Under the pieces are notes generated by a model. It had not been told where the DNA came from, ran no database searches, and worked only from the letters and a program-made list of their open reading frames with translations. A stretch of DNA of 10,667 nucleotides from NCBI GenBank assembly GCA_011390985.1, contig JAABRJ010000470.1:1-10667 (forward strand). The letters run 5' to 3'. Source of the DNA: Desulfobacteraceae bacterium. GTDB lineage: Bacteria > Desulfobacterota > Desulfobacteria > Desulfobacterales > JAABRJ01. The translations under genes were made by a program, and so were the position numbers. Shown piece after piece: positions 1-6,366 of the stretch. The first letter of the stretch is position 1, and each line of letters starts with the position of its first letter.

Positions 1-1
1 A

Positions 2-526
2 AAACGCCGGTCGGAGCTGCTCGAGAAGATGGCGGTCTGGCTGCGGCGCGGACGCTGCCAGCAGGAAAAGGAAATGGTCTCGGAATTGGCCGCAGCCGGC
101 CACGACCCGCTGGAGATTGCGGCCGTCGCGCTGAAGCTGGTGCGGGCATCCGAAAAGCAGCGGCCGGTGGCCCCCATCAGCGCGGTGCAGGCCGCCCCGC
201 CCCGGGCCGCGCGACCTGCCGCCAGCCCTGCCCGTCGACCCGCCAAAACCGCCGCGGCCGCCCTCCGGCCGCCGGAGAACACGGCCTGCGAGCGGGGGAT
301 GGTACGCTTGAGCCTGGGGGCCGGCAAGACCCTTGGCATCCGCCCCAGTGACGTGGTGGGCACGATCGCCTACCATGCCGAGATCCCCGGCCGCACCATC
401 GGCGCCATCCGCATCGAGAATGACCACACCCTGGTGGACGTGCCCAGTCAGTTTGTGGCACAGGTGCTGGCCAAGACCGGACGCTACCGGATTCGGCGGC
501 AGCCCGTGGCGGTGGCTCTGGCCTGA
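2..526 (+). CDS. DEAD-box RNA helicase, C-terminal part (partial at window start)
   Basis: The frame is open from the first bases of the window and encodes the last 174 residues of a longer protein; the ATG at 29 is internal. The last ~75 residues (from about position 299) match the DbpA/CsdA-type RNA-binding domain that follows the two RecA-like domains in many DEAD-box helicases; recognisable pieces are GIRPSDVVGTIA, IPGRTIGAI and the end VDVPSQFVAQVL. Before it lies an alanine-, proline- and arginine-rich linker (about residues 50-95), and before that a helical stretch typical of the end of the helicase core. Such helicases use ATP to remodel structured RNA during ribosome assembly or RNA decay, and the domain supplies RNA binding. 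The helicase motifs (Walker A, DEAD, SAT) lie upstream and cannot be seen, so the assignment rests on the C-terminal domain. It converges with the next gene, only 7 nt apart. Confidence 0.8.
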   Translation, partial: KRRSELLEKMAVWLRRGRCQQEKEMVSELAAAGHDPLEIAAVALKLVRASEKQRPVAPISAVQAAPPRAARPAASPARRPAKTAAAALRPPENTACERGMVRLSLGAGKTLGIRPSDVVGTIAYHAEIPGRTIGAIRIENDHTLVDVPSQFVAQVLAKTGRYRIRRQPVAVALA

Positions 527-533
527 TCGCCTC

Positions 534-1484
534 TCAGCGCGAAAACCGCCGCAGGTAAAACCACTCATCGCGGTAGGATAGCCGGGTCAGCAGGCCCCGC
601 TGCAGGAGGTCTTCAAGGGTTTGGGCGCTTTTTCCGGCCTTCTCCAGAAATGCCAGCACGGCATCCTCCCGCATGGGGTGCACGGCGGTGATGGCGAGCA
701 GCTCCCCGCCGGCCTCATCGGTGGCGTTGAAATCCCCCCCTTCGAAAGCCACCAGGAGTTCGACCGCGGGGAGATCCGCTTTGAACACCCGGTAGGCCTG
801 ATGCAGGGTTTCTTCGTCGGGCGGCTTTACCCAGCCTTCGGCAGGCGGCCGGGTGGGGACGGCCAGATAGGCCGTTGACGGCCCCACCGTCGCCAGGAAG
901 CGGGCGGTGGCCCCCAGGTTTTCGCGGTCGTCGTTGAGGCCCGCGACCAGCATGGTCTCGGTCACCAGACGGCCTTCAAAAACCTGGCTGAAAGTTCGAA
1001 TCCCCTCCAGGATCGATGCCAGCTGCAGTTTGCCGTGGGGACGGTCGATCTTGCGCCACACCCCCTCTGCCACCGCGTCGACTTTCAGGGAGACCCAGTC
1101 GGCCGCCGCCAGATCATCGCGCACGCTCGGGTCGGCCAGGAGCGACGCATTGCTGATCACCCCCACCGGGACCCCCAGGGGTTTCAACAGCCGGATGATC
1201 CGACCCAGATTGACGTCGAGGGTCGGCTCGCCGTCCGGCACGAAGGTCACGAAATCCACTCGACCGTCGGCCGCCGTGAGCCGGCCGATTTTTTCACGCA
1301 CGCTTTCGAGAATGGCATCGGGCGCGAAGAAGGCCTGGCGCCGGACCTGCATCCGCGTGGTGCGGCCGACCTGGCAGTAGACGCACCCGTAGGAGCAGGT
1401 CTTGGGCGGGATGTTGTTGATTCCCAGGCTGCGGCCCAGCCGGCGGGAAGGAACCGGTCCGAAGGTCAGAGCGGTGGCGTTCAT
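534..1484 (-). CDS. Radical SAM protein with C-terminal winged-helix-like tail
   Basis: A 316-residue protein. The CxxxCxxC motif that binds the [4Fe-4S] cluster of radical SAM enzymes is C30, C34 and C37 (TCSYGCVYCQ). A GGE-like SAM-binding motif follows as PDGEPTL (residues 83-89), and later strands such as VGVISNASLL and DWVSLKVDA fit the partial TIM barrel. The last ~50 residues (about 265-316) read like a small helix-turn-helix or winged-helix unit. The start at 1484 is chosen over an upstream in-frame start at 1523 because a perfect GGAGG lies 6 nt before it and homology-like sequence starts there (NATALTFGPVPSRRLG). The family cleaves SAM to make a 5'-deoxyadenosyl radical; substrate unknown here. 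It follows the SDR gene on the same strand after 107 nt, so co-transcription is possible. Confidence 0.85.
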   Translation of the reverse strand: MNATALTFGPVPSRRLGRSLGINNIPPKTCSYGCVYCQVGRTTRMQVRRQAFFAPDAILESVREKIGRLTAADGRVDFVTFVPDGEPTLDVNLGRIIRLLKPLGVPVGVISNASLLADPSVRDDLAAADWVSLKVDAVAEGVWRKIDRPHGKLQLASILEGIRTFSQVFEGRLVTETMLVAGLNDDRENLGATARFLATVGPSTAYLAVPTRPPAEGWVKPPDEETLHQAYRVFKADLPAVELLVAFEGGDFNATDEAGGELLAITAVHPMREDAVLAFLEKAGKSAQTLEDLLQRGLLTRLSYRDEWFYLRRFSR

Positions 1485-1490
1485 GGCAAT

Positions 1491-1495
1491 CCTCC
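1491..1495 (-). promoter_or_regulatory. Ribosome binding site of the radical SAM gene
   Basis: Reads GGAGG on the minus strand, 6 nt before the ATG at 1484. It decides that start over the in-frame codon at 1523, which would place the site inside the gene. A 5-bp hairpin with a UUCG loop (1498-1511) lies 2 nt upstream. Confidence 0.8.
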
Positions 1496-1591
1496 GCAGG
1501 CCCGAAGGCCTAGTTTCAGGCAAGGGGCGCGCCGATTTTGCAGTTTAACGCCCTTCAGCCCGATGTGGCATTATTTTTTGCCGGGGCCCCT

Positions 1592-2338
1592 TTAGGCCGC
1601 GAACCCGCCGTTGACACAGATATTCTGCCCGGTGATCCAGCCGGCGCCGTCGCTGACCAGCAGCGCGACGACATCGGCGATATCCTCAACCCCGCCGATC
1701 CGGCCGAAAGCGGCCATGCCAGCCATCTGCCGGACCTGCTCCTCGGTCTTGCCCGTGCGGAACAAATCGGTGTCCACCGGGCCGGGGGAAACGGCGTTGA
1801 CGCTGATGCCGCGAGGACCGAGTTCCTTGGCCAGCACCCGGGTGATCTGCTCGACCGCCCCCTTGGTGGCGGCATACGGCCCGTAAGCCGGCAGCATCAG
1901 CTTGGTGACCGATGAGGAGATGTTGATCACCTTCCCGCCGTCCGCCAGCCTGATGGCGGCCTGCTGACAGGCAAAAAAGAGCCCCTTGACGTTGAGGGCG
2001 AATATATCGTCGAATTCCGCCTCGCTGACGTCCGCCACTTTTTTGTAAAAGCCCTTGCCGGCGTTGTTCACCAGGATGTTCACCCGGCCGAATTCTGCGA
2101 GCGCGCGGTCAAAGAGGGCCTCGATCTCGGACACCCTGCGGACATCGGCCTGAACGCTGACCGCCCGGCCGCCTGTTTCGCGGATGGATGCGGCGACAGC
2201 CTCGGCCTGGGGCGCACTGTTGGCATAGTTGACCACCACCGCCGCGCCCAGGGACCCCAGCTTGAGGGCAATCGCCCGCCCGATGCCGCGCGAGGCGCCG
2301 GTGACGATGGCGGTTTGATTTTCGAGTGACGTGCCCAT
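1592..2338 (-). CDS. SDR family oxidoreductase (FabG-like)
   Basis: A 248-residue classical short-chain dehydrogenase/reductase, full length for the family. The Rossmann nucleotide-binding motif is TGASRGIG (residues 13-20), the adenine-pocket D65 sits in ADV, NNAG is at 91-94, N116 lies in the ALNVKG segment, and the catalytic set is S142, Y155 and K159 (YAATK). The end, ITGQNICVNGGFAA, is typical of FabG- and glucose-dehydrogenase-like members. It would reduce or oxidise a carbonyl/alcohol with NAD(P)H; the substrate cannot be told from sequence. An arginine after TGAS (R17) and the neutral N37 after the second strand lean towards NADPH, a weak inference. The start at 2338 is chosen over 2464 because GGGAGGAGGGG precedes it and the SDR fold starts there. 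No fatty acid genes are adjacent, so a fabG symbol is not justified. Confidence 0.9.
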   Translation of the reverse strand: MGTSLENQTAIVTGASRGIGRAIALKLGSLGAAVVVNYANSAPQAEAVAASIRETGGRAVSVQADVRRVSEIEALFDRALAEFGRVNILVNNAGKGFYKKVADVSEAEFDDIFALNVKGLFFACQQAAIRLADGGKVINISSSVTKLMLPAYGPYAATKGAVEQITRVLAKELGPRGISVNAVSPGPVDTDLFRTGKTEEQVRQMAGMAAFGRIGGVEDIADVVALLVSDGAGWITGQNICVNGGFAA

Positions 2339-2341
2339 GTT

Positions 2342-2352
2342 CCCCTCCTCCC
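2342..2352 (-). promoter_or_regulatory. Ribosome binding site of the SDR gene at 1592-2338
   Basis: Reads GGGAGGAGGGG on the minus strand, 3 nt before the ATG at 2338, with a GGAGG core 8 nt away. It supports the short start over the upstream in-frame codon at 2464. Confidence 0.75.
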
Positions 2353-2485
2353 GTGGTCGTCGCCAAGCAGGTGTGCAGGGCGCGTGCAAGCGCCCCTGCG
2401 ATCCAAGGCCTATTCCCCGATATCCCCAGGCGCCCGCAGCGACGACGGTTTTACCGTCGGACAAAAAAATCTCTTTCGACTACGG

Positions 2486-2513
2486 TTGAGAAATGTCAGA
2501 TTGGTCCTATATT
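2486..2513 (+). promoter_or_regulatory. Candidate sigma-70 promoter
   Basis: TTGAGA (2486-2491, 5 of 6 matches to TTGACA) and TATATT (2508-2513, 5 of 6 matches to TATAAT) are separated by 16 nt. It points towards the small membrane protein gene and would give a 5' leader of roughly 215 nt. A good match by eye in an AT-rich stretch can arise by chance, so this stays tentative. Confidence 0.4.
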
Positions 2514-2540
2514 TCAGAAACGCAAAAGAAATTTCAGTAA
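2511..2540. repeat. Direct repeat pair, 20-bp spacing, overlapping the candidate -10 box
   Basis: ATTTCAGAAA (2511-2520) and ATTTCAGTAA (2531-2540) match at 9 of 10 positions and start exactly 20 bp apart, about two helical turns, so both copies face the same side of the DNA. The first copy overlaps the candidate -10 box. This geometry is common for operators, but no regulator family is identified. Confidence 0.4.
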
Positions 2541-2735
2541 AAAATGGTCGGTGGCTCCACGGCTCACCTGGCGGGCGGCCCAAAAACAGGGCCGGATTTC
2601 GCCGGGGTCGTTCCCAAGGCAAAAATTCGAATTATCTTCTGACGAACGCGAACTGATCGGCATTCAGACATTTCCGAAAAAATGAATTTTATCCCAACCC
2701 GTGGGCGCATCAACGCCCTCCCCAGGAGGTGAATC

Positions 2736-2936
2736 ATGGGACTCAGCAGCTGCCTTCCGCAGAAATTATCGAAACTGGCCATCGGCATTCTGTTTTTGAT
2801 TTTTGGAACCGGAACCGCGATTCTCGGCGTAACCGTGCTGCCGGTGATCGGCCTGGTACTGGCGGCCCCGCTGTTCATCATCGGGATCTACTTTGTCCGG
2901 ACGCACTTGAACAAAAAATGTGAACTGCCCGAATAG
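2736..2936 (+). CDS. Small two-helix membrane protein of unknown function
   Basis: A 66-residue protein that I do not recognise as a named family. Two hydrophobic segments are clear, about residues 13-33 (LAIGILFLIFGTGTAIL) and 36-54 (PVIGLVLAAPLFIIGIYF), joined by a very short turn around P36, which suggests a helical hairpin in the inner membrane. The tail after it (RTHLNKK, then acidic ELPE) is short and basic; by the positive-inside rule both ends, K10/K13 and R55-K61, would be cytoplasmic. The near-perfect ribosome binding site AGGAGGT (2724-2730) with 5-nt spacing argues strongly that it is translated. It stands alone, divergent from the SDR gene and convergent with the nitroreductase gene. 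C6 lies before the first helix but is not in a lipobox context. Confidence 0.75.
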   Translation: MGLSSCLPQKLSKLAIGILFLIFGTGTAILGVTVLPVIGLVLAAPLFIIGIYFVRTHLNKKCELPE

Positions 2937-2986
2937 CGCCGGCGGCACCCCGCGCCCTTTCCCCAAGAAAAAAACTGCAGGCCTTT

Positions 2987-3012
2987 GCCGCGGTCTCTGG
3001 AGATGCCGCGGC
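2987..3012. repeat. Inverted repeat, 7-bp G+C stem with inner 4-bp stem
   Basis: GCCGCGG (2987-2993) pairs with CCGCGGC (3006-3012), and inside it TCTC (2994-2997) can pair with GAGA (3000-3003), leaving a small TG bulge at 3004-3005. The inner TG loop is too small to close fully, so one inner pair probably opens. No T-run follows on either strand, so it is not a standard intrinsic terminator. It lies 50 nt after the stop of the small membrane protein gene. Confidence 0.5.
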
Positions 3013-3162
3013 CAGGCGAACGTTCCTGGTACCGATCGGCGGCGCAGGCGTTCAGCAGCGTGAGCGCCCAGGCCGATGCGGCAGGCAGGCATTCCCCAAC
3101 GCCCCCCCAGAAAGAAGCATTGCTTCGGAGCGATGGGGGCCATCAGCGCCAACTTCAAGTTC

Positions 3163-3185
3163 GGGGCGCCCTTAGCGGGCGCCCC
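3163..3185 (+). terminator. Perfect 9-bp hairpin, possible terminator
   Basis: GGGGCGCCC (3163-3171) and GGGCGCCCC (3177-3185) pair perfectly around the loop TTAGC. On the plus strand it is followed by TGCTATTTTA, a weak T-rich stretch; on the minus strand nothing T-rich follows. It lies 226 nt after the small membrane protein gene. The stem is strong but the T-tract is poor, so terminator function is uncertain. Confidence 0.35.
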
Positions 3186-3228
3186 TGCTATTTTAGGGCG
3201 GCGTCAAAAAAATCCCACAAGCTTACGC

Positions 3229-3256
3229 CGGATTTGGGTCCGCGGATTTGGGTCCG
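3229..3256. repeat. Exact 14-nt tandem repeat, two copies
   Basis: CGGATTTGGGTCCG occurs twice with no gap (3229-3242 and 3243-3256). Each unit is itself a small inverted repeat (CGGA and TCCG flanking a 6-nt loop). The pair lies about 60 nt beyond the stop codon of the nitroreductase gene. Confidence 0.85.
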
Positions 3257-3316
3257 CCTGCAGGGCCTATCCGCCCCTGCCGAGGCCGGGGCTGGTGCGC
3301 AAAACCCCCTGCGGGG

Positions 3317-4141
3317 TCAGCGCCAGGTGACATCCGCCGGGTTGCGCAGCGGCATCCGCGGATAACCGAACTTGGGGTGTCCGATCATCAGGGCCCCGTA
3401 GCTTTGATGCCCGTCGGGCAAGGCCAGGGCATCGGCCAGCGGCGGGTGTTGGTTGGCGGCCAGGTCGAAATAACCCGCCCAGCAGGCCCCCAGACCGAAG
3501 GCCGGCGCCGCCAGTTCCAGGGTGGTGAGAGCGATCAGGCTGCCGGACATGGCCGGCGGGAAAGCTTTAGCCCCGTAGGCCACGATCAGATGGGGCGCGC
3601 TGCGGCAGATGCGGTCGCGGCCGGCCTCCCACTCGGCCACGAGGCCCTGCAGCAGCGGCAGGGGAAAAAAGCGGCTGTCGGCGGCGTCCACCAACCCCTG
3701 CATCCAGGCGATCACCAGCCCGGCCAGGTGGGCCACTGTTTCCCGTTCGCGGACCACCAGCCAGCGGACCGGTTGGAGATTCTTGGCCGTGGGGGCATGG
3801 CGCGCCAGATCGATCATACGCGCCAACAGCGCCTGGTCGACGGGCTTGCGGCGGTAGACCCGGATGGAGCGCCGCGACCGGACCAACTGGACCACCTGGT
3901 CGGCCGAAACGGCCAGATCGGGCCTCACCGTCGGTAGATCGGCGGCCGCCATGAACGGCAGGGACAGGGCCGACTCGGGGCACACCGCCACGCAGTGGCC
4001 GCAGTGGATGCAGAGCCTGAGTGCACCGGCCACCCATGCAGGCGCTTCCTCGGGGCCTGCCATGGCGATGATGCCGGCAGGGCAGATTTCGACGCAGGTT
4101 CGGCAGCGGGTACAGGCCAGCAGATCAATGGTCAGGGACAT
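3317..4141 (-). CDS. Nitroreductase family protein with N-terminal 2x[4Fe-4S] ferredoxin domain
   Basis: A 274-residue fusion. Residues ~1-60 form a bacterial ferredoxin with two cluster motifs of the CxxCxxCxxxCP type: CTRCRTCVEICP and CIHCGHCVAVCP. From about residue 85 a nitroreductase fold follows: RSRRSIRVYRRKPV carries the basic RRSxRxY segment that binds the FMN phosphate, then HAPTAKNLQPVRW and, near the end, a LGACWAGYF-like FMN/dimer motif and LPDGHQSYGALMIGHP. The family uses FMN to reduce nitro groups, quinones, enones or other acceptors; the clusters probably feed electrons to the flavin. True substrate unknown. The ATG at 4141 is chosen over a GTG at 4147 because AAGGAAGG lies 5 nt before the ATG but directly abuts the GTG. 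It is last in a three-gene minus-strand cluster, 66 nt after the LarA-like gene. Confidence 0.9.
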   Translation of the reverse strand: MSLTIDLLACTRCRTCVEICPAGIIAMAGPEEAPAWVAGALRLCIHCGHCVAVCPESALSLPFMAAADLPTVRPDLAVSADQVVQLVRSRRSIRVYRRKPVDQALLARMIDLARHAPTAKNLQPVRWLVVRERETVAHLAGLVIAWMQGLVDAADSRFFPLPLLQGLVAEWEAGRDRICRSAPHLIVAYGAKAFPPAMSGSLIALTTLELAAPAFGLGACWAGYFDLAANQHPPLADALALPDGHQSYGALMIGHPKFGYPRMPLRNPADVTWR

Positions 4142-4146
4142 CTTCA

Positions 4147-4154
4147 CCTTCCTT
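4147..4154 (-). promoter_or_regulatory. Ribosome binding site of the ferredoxin-nitroreductase gene
   Basis: Reads AAGGAAGG on the minus strand, 5 nt before the ATG at 4141. The alternative in-frame GTG at 4147 overlaps the site and so cannot use it. Confidence 0.7.
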
Positions 4155-4207
4155 TCGCACAGCGGTATCGGGCGCTGCCGACACCCGCGGCTTGCGCCGG
4201 CGGAGGG

Positions 4208-5452
4208 CTACCGAAACGCCGCAAAGGGCAGCAGGCGCCCTGCGGCGTCAAACCTCAGGGGCTGCGCGCAATCGCCGACATCAACAATTCCCAGTGACCG
4301 CAGTTCCGGCAAGAGGGCCGCCGAGGCCCAGAAAACTTCCAGACAGAGGGTGTTGACGATCCGCACCATGCGCACCTGCTGGGGGTCGGGCACCTTGGAG
4401 AGGGCCATCTCGATCACGGCGCGATCGGTTTCCAGGTGAATCGGGGTGCGCGCGCTGGTCCAGATGCCCGTGGTGAGGGCGTTGGTGTAGGTTGCCGGGT
4501 AATCGATCTGATCGATCAGCCGGCGGGTGGTCAGGTCGACCATGCCGATCCCGACGGCATTGCCGTGGGACTGCCGGGTGAGGTCCAGCACGATCAGGGT
4601 GCGGTAGTCGGGGATGCGCTCACCGCCCGCGCGGCGCCAGAACCCCACCACGTTGGGGTCGATGCCCGTGCCGCTGATGTTCTTGCCCATCTCGTCCACC
4701 AGCAGGATGTCCAGATCGTCCAGGGGAATGCGGGGCAGCAGCGCACGCGCGGTGGTCAGCAGTTCGGCGTCGGTGGCAGCGAAGGCCTCGGGGCCGACCA
4801 GGCGCAGGGTGTGAATCTCGTCCCGGGCGTTCTCCACGACGGCGATCCCGCAGAGCACCGGGGCATGCGCCAGGATCCGCTCCGCGGCCGGCAGCAGCGT
4901 CCGGGCCAGGCCGTACTTGTGCAGATTGGCGGCGCCGCGATCCTTTCCCAGCCCCACGGCCAGCATCTTGCAAAGCCCGGACTCCACCTGGGAGCGAAAG
5001 GCCGTGTGGGGCTTGACCCGGTTGAGGAGCACGAGGTGGTCGACCGTCAGGGCGTCGCGCGCGAAAAAGACTTCGGCACCGGTCGACACCCGGCCGAGAG
5101 AGGTCACCGCCATGCTGGAGACCACCGGCGCGCCCACCGCGGCTTCGTCCACCCCCAGATCGCGCAGCAGGGCCGTTTGGCCTTCGGCCGTCGCGCGCCC
5201 GTGGGACCCCATGGCCGGGATGATAAAAGGCGCCAGCTGCAGGCTGCGCAGGCACGCCACCACGCCGGCCACCAGTTGCGGCAGTTTGCAGATCCCGCGG
5301 GACCCCACGGCCACGGCCACCCGTTGGCCGGGCTGAACCCGGCCCTCGAGGTGCGCCGCGCCAAACGCGGCGCGCAGCGCGTCGAGGGGATCGTCCAGGG
5401 CGTCATCCTCAAACCGCTGGCGAACCGGATACAGCGTCCAACCGTTTTCCAT
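4208..5452 (-). CDS. LarA-like nickel-pincer-dependent isomerase (lactate racemase domain protein)
   Basis: A 414-residue protein resembling the lactate racemase (LarA) superfamily. Family-like stretches are VAVAVGSRGICKLPQLV (45-61), PAMGSHGRATAEGQ (79-92), NRVKPHTAF (144-152), GLCKMLAVGLGK (159-170) and DEMGKNISGTGIDPNVVG (253-270). LarA enzymes bind the nickel-pincer nucleotide through a lysine and histidines and move a hydride at a 2-hydroxy acid carbon; H84, K147, H149, K162, K170 and H178 are candidate ligands or acid/base residues, not aligned residue by residue. Substrate is unknown; many homologs act on hydroxy acids other than lactate. No cofactor genes (larB, larC, larE) are nearby, so the cofactor must come from elsewhere if the protein is active. 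The ATG at 5452 is chosen because GGAGG lies 6 nt before it; upstream extension would overlap the aminotransferase gene. The gap to that gene is 80 nt. Confidence 0.8.
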   Translation of the reverse strand: MENGWTLYPVRQRFEDDALDDPLDALRAAFGAAHLEGRVQPGQRVAVAVGSRGICKLPQLVAGVVACLRSLQLAPFIIPAMGSHGRATAEGQTALLRDLGVDEAAVGAPVVSSMAVTSLGRVSTGAEVFFARDALTVDHLVLLNRVKPHTAFRSQVESGLCKMLAVGLGKDRGAANLHKYGLARTLLPAAERILAHAPVLCGIAVVENARDEIHTLRLVGPEAFAATDAELLTTARALLPRIPLDDLDILLVDEMGKNISGTGIDPNVVGFWRRAGGERIPDYRTLIVLDLTRQSHGNAVGIGMVDLTTRRLIDQIDYPATYTNALTTGIWTSARTPIHLETDRAVIEMALSKVPDPQQVRMVRIVNTLCLEVFWASAALLPELRSLGIVDVGDCAQPLRFDAAGRLLPFAAFR

Positions 5453-5532
5453 TGCCCCCCTCCTTTCAGGCAGCTCCCCGCCGCAGCGGTCACCGGCGGC
5501 GGCTTCAGGGACGGCGCCGGAATCAGGCCCCG

Positions 5533-6366
5533 TCAGCCCTTGGCGTAGCGGGTGGTGTAGTCCCGGAAGCGGTTCATCACCTCCCGCGTCCGCTTTCCCG
5601 GGCGCCCGTCGGCCACGGGCCGCTGGTCGATGCCCACCACCGGAACGACCTCCTTGTTGGAGGCCGTGAGAAACACCTCCTCGGCGGTGTGAAGGGCCTC
5701 GAGGGAAAGGTCGGTGATTTGCGCCGGCAGCGGCAGGTCCAGCGCCAGCAGCACCTGGCGCGTGATCCCGGGCAGCAGGTCGGTTTCGGGGGTCAGCAGG
5801 CGTCCGCCGACCACGGCAAAAAGGTTGCTGGTGGTGCATTCCGTGACCCGGCCGTCGGGCTTGACGTACAACACCTCGACGGCGCCCTGGCGCCGGGCGC
5901 CCTGCATGGCATGAATCGCGGGAATGTAGTTGATGCTCTTGGCGCCCGGCAGGTACCGGCTGTAGGGGGTGGTGATGATCCCGACCCCGTCCCGATACCA
6001 GGTTGCGGGCGGCGGCACCAGGGGCGTCACCATGATCAGCAGCCTCGGCCGGCCCGCGGGCAGGAAGCAGTCCGGGCTGCTGCCGCCGGTCAGCACGATC
6101 CGAATGTTGGCCTCGGCATGCCCGTTGCGCCGGAGGGTTTCATTGACGATGGCGGCGATTTCCGCCAGCGGGCGTCCCACCTCAAGCCCGATCAGTTCAG
6201 CCGAACGCTTCAGCCGCGCCAGATGATCCTCCAGGTGAAACGGCCGGCCGCCGTAGGTTCGCAGAAAGTCAAACACGCCGAAACCCCGCAGGACGGACAG
6301 ATCGTCCACCGGCAGGCGGGCGGCCTGCGCCTCAACGTAATCGCCATCGATGTAGTAGATGTTCAT
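5533..6366 (-). CDS. Class IV aminotransferase (D-amino acid / branched-chain type)
   Basis: A 277-residue PLP enzyme of fold type IV, the usual length. It opens with a typical IDGDYVEAQAARLPVDDLS segment, then RGFGVFDFLRTYGG (27-40) and HLARLKRS (48-55), where R52 should bind the PLP phosphate. K143 in GAKSINY is the catalytic lysine that forms the Schiff base, and E176 in VTECTTSNLF should contact the PLP ring nitrogen. The family transfers amino groups between D-amino acids or branched-chain amino acids and 2-oxo acids, or acts as aminodeoxychorismate lyase; sequence alone does not separate these, so no symbol is given. AAGGA lies 8 nt before the ATG at 6366. It is the first gene of the minus-strand cluster and faces aguA across a 279-nt intergenic region. 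Confidence 0.85.
   Translation of the reverse strand: MNIYYIDGDYVEAQAARLPVDDLSVLRGFGVFDFLRTYGGRPFHLEDHLARLKRSAELIGLEVGRPLAEIAAIVNETLRRNGHAEANIRIVLTGGSSPDCFLPAGRPRLLIMVTPLVPPPATWYRDGVGIITTPYSRYLPGAKSINYIPAIHAMQGARRQGAVEVLYVKPDGRVTECTTSNLFAVVGGRLLTPETDLLPGITRQVLLALDLPLPAQITDLSLEALHTAEEVFLTASNKEVVPVVGIDQRPVADGRPGKRTREVMNRFRDYTTRYAKG

Larger units (their letters stand above)
2339..2735. other. Divergent intergenic region, less GC-rich than flanks
   Basis: About 400 nt between the start of the SDR gene (-) and the start of the small membrane protein gene (+). The part from about 2455 to 2700 is visibly richer in A and T than the neighbouring genes, with several A-runs, as expected of a promoter region. 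It holds a candidate sigma-70 promoter on the plus strand (2486-2513) and a pair of 10-nt direct repeats (2511-2520 and 2531-2540). Short open frames here have no good ribosome binding site and no protein-like composition, so I call no gene. No convincing minus-strand promoter for the SDR gene was found by eye. Confidence 0.6.
2937..3316. other. Non-coding gap between convergent genes, hairpin-rich
   Basis: 380 nt between the stop codons of the small membrane protein gene (+) and the nitroreductase gene (-). Open frames run through it on both strands, but none has a ribosome binding site or protein-like composition. It contains a long G+C hairpin (2987-3012), a perfect 9-bp hairpin (3163-3185), a short run of A (3206-3212) and an exact 14-nt tandem repeat (3229-3256). 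Some of these probably serve transcription termination for both genes; a small RNA is possible but nothing shows it. Confidence 0.6.

Noticed and set aside
3248..3937. Plus-strand open frame opposite the nitroreductase
   Set aside because: Antisense to a gene with intact iron-sulfur and FMN motifs; no start signal.
4436..5548. Long plus-strand open frame (370 codons) opposite the LarA-like gene
   Set aside because: It is the antisense of a clearly conserved protein. The translation is rich in G, H, Q and R and has no recognisable motifs, as expected from high G+C antisense frames.
5453..5839. N-terminal extension of the LarA-like gene into the aminotransferase gene
   Set aside because: The extension reads the aminotransferase gene in another frame, and a GGAGG site sits just before the ATG at 5452.
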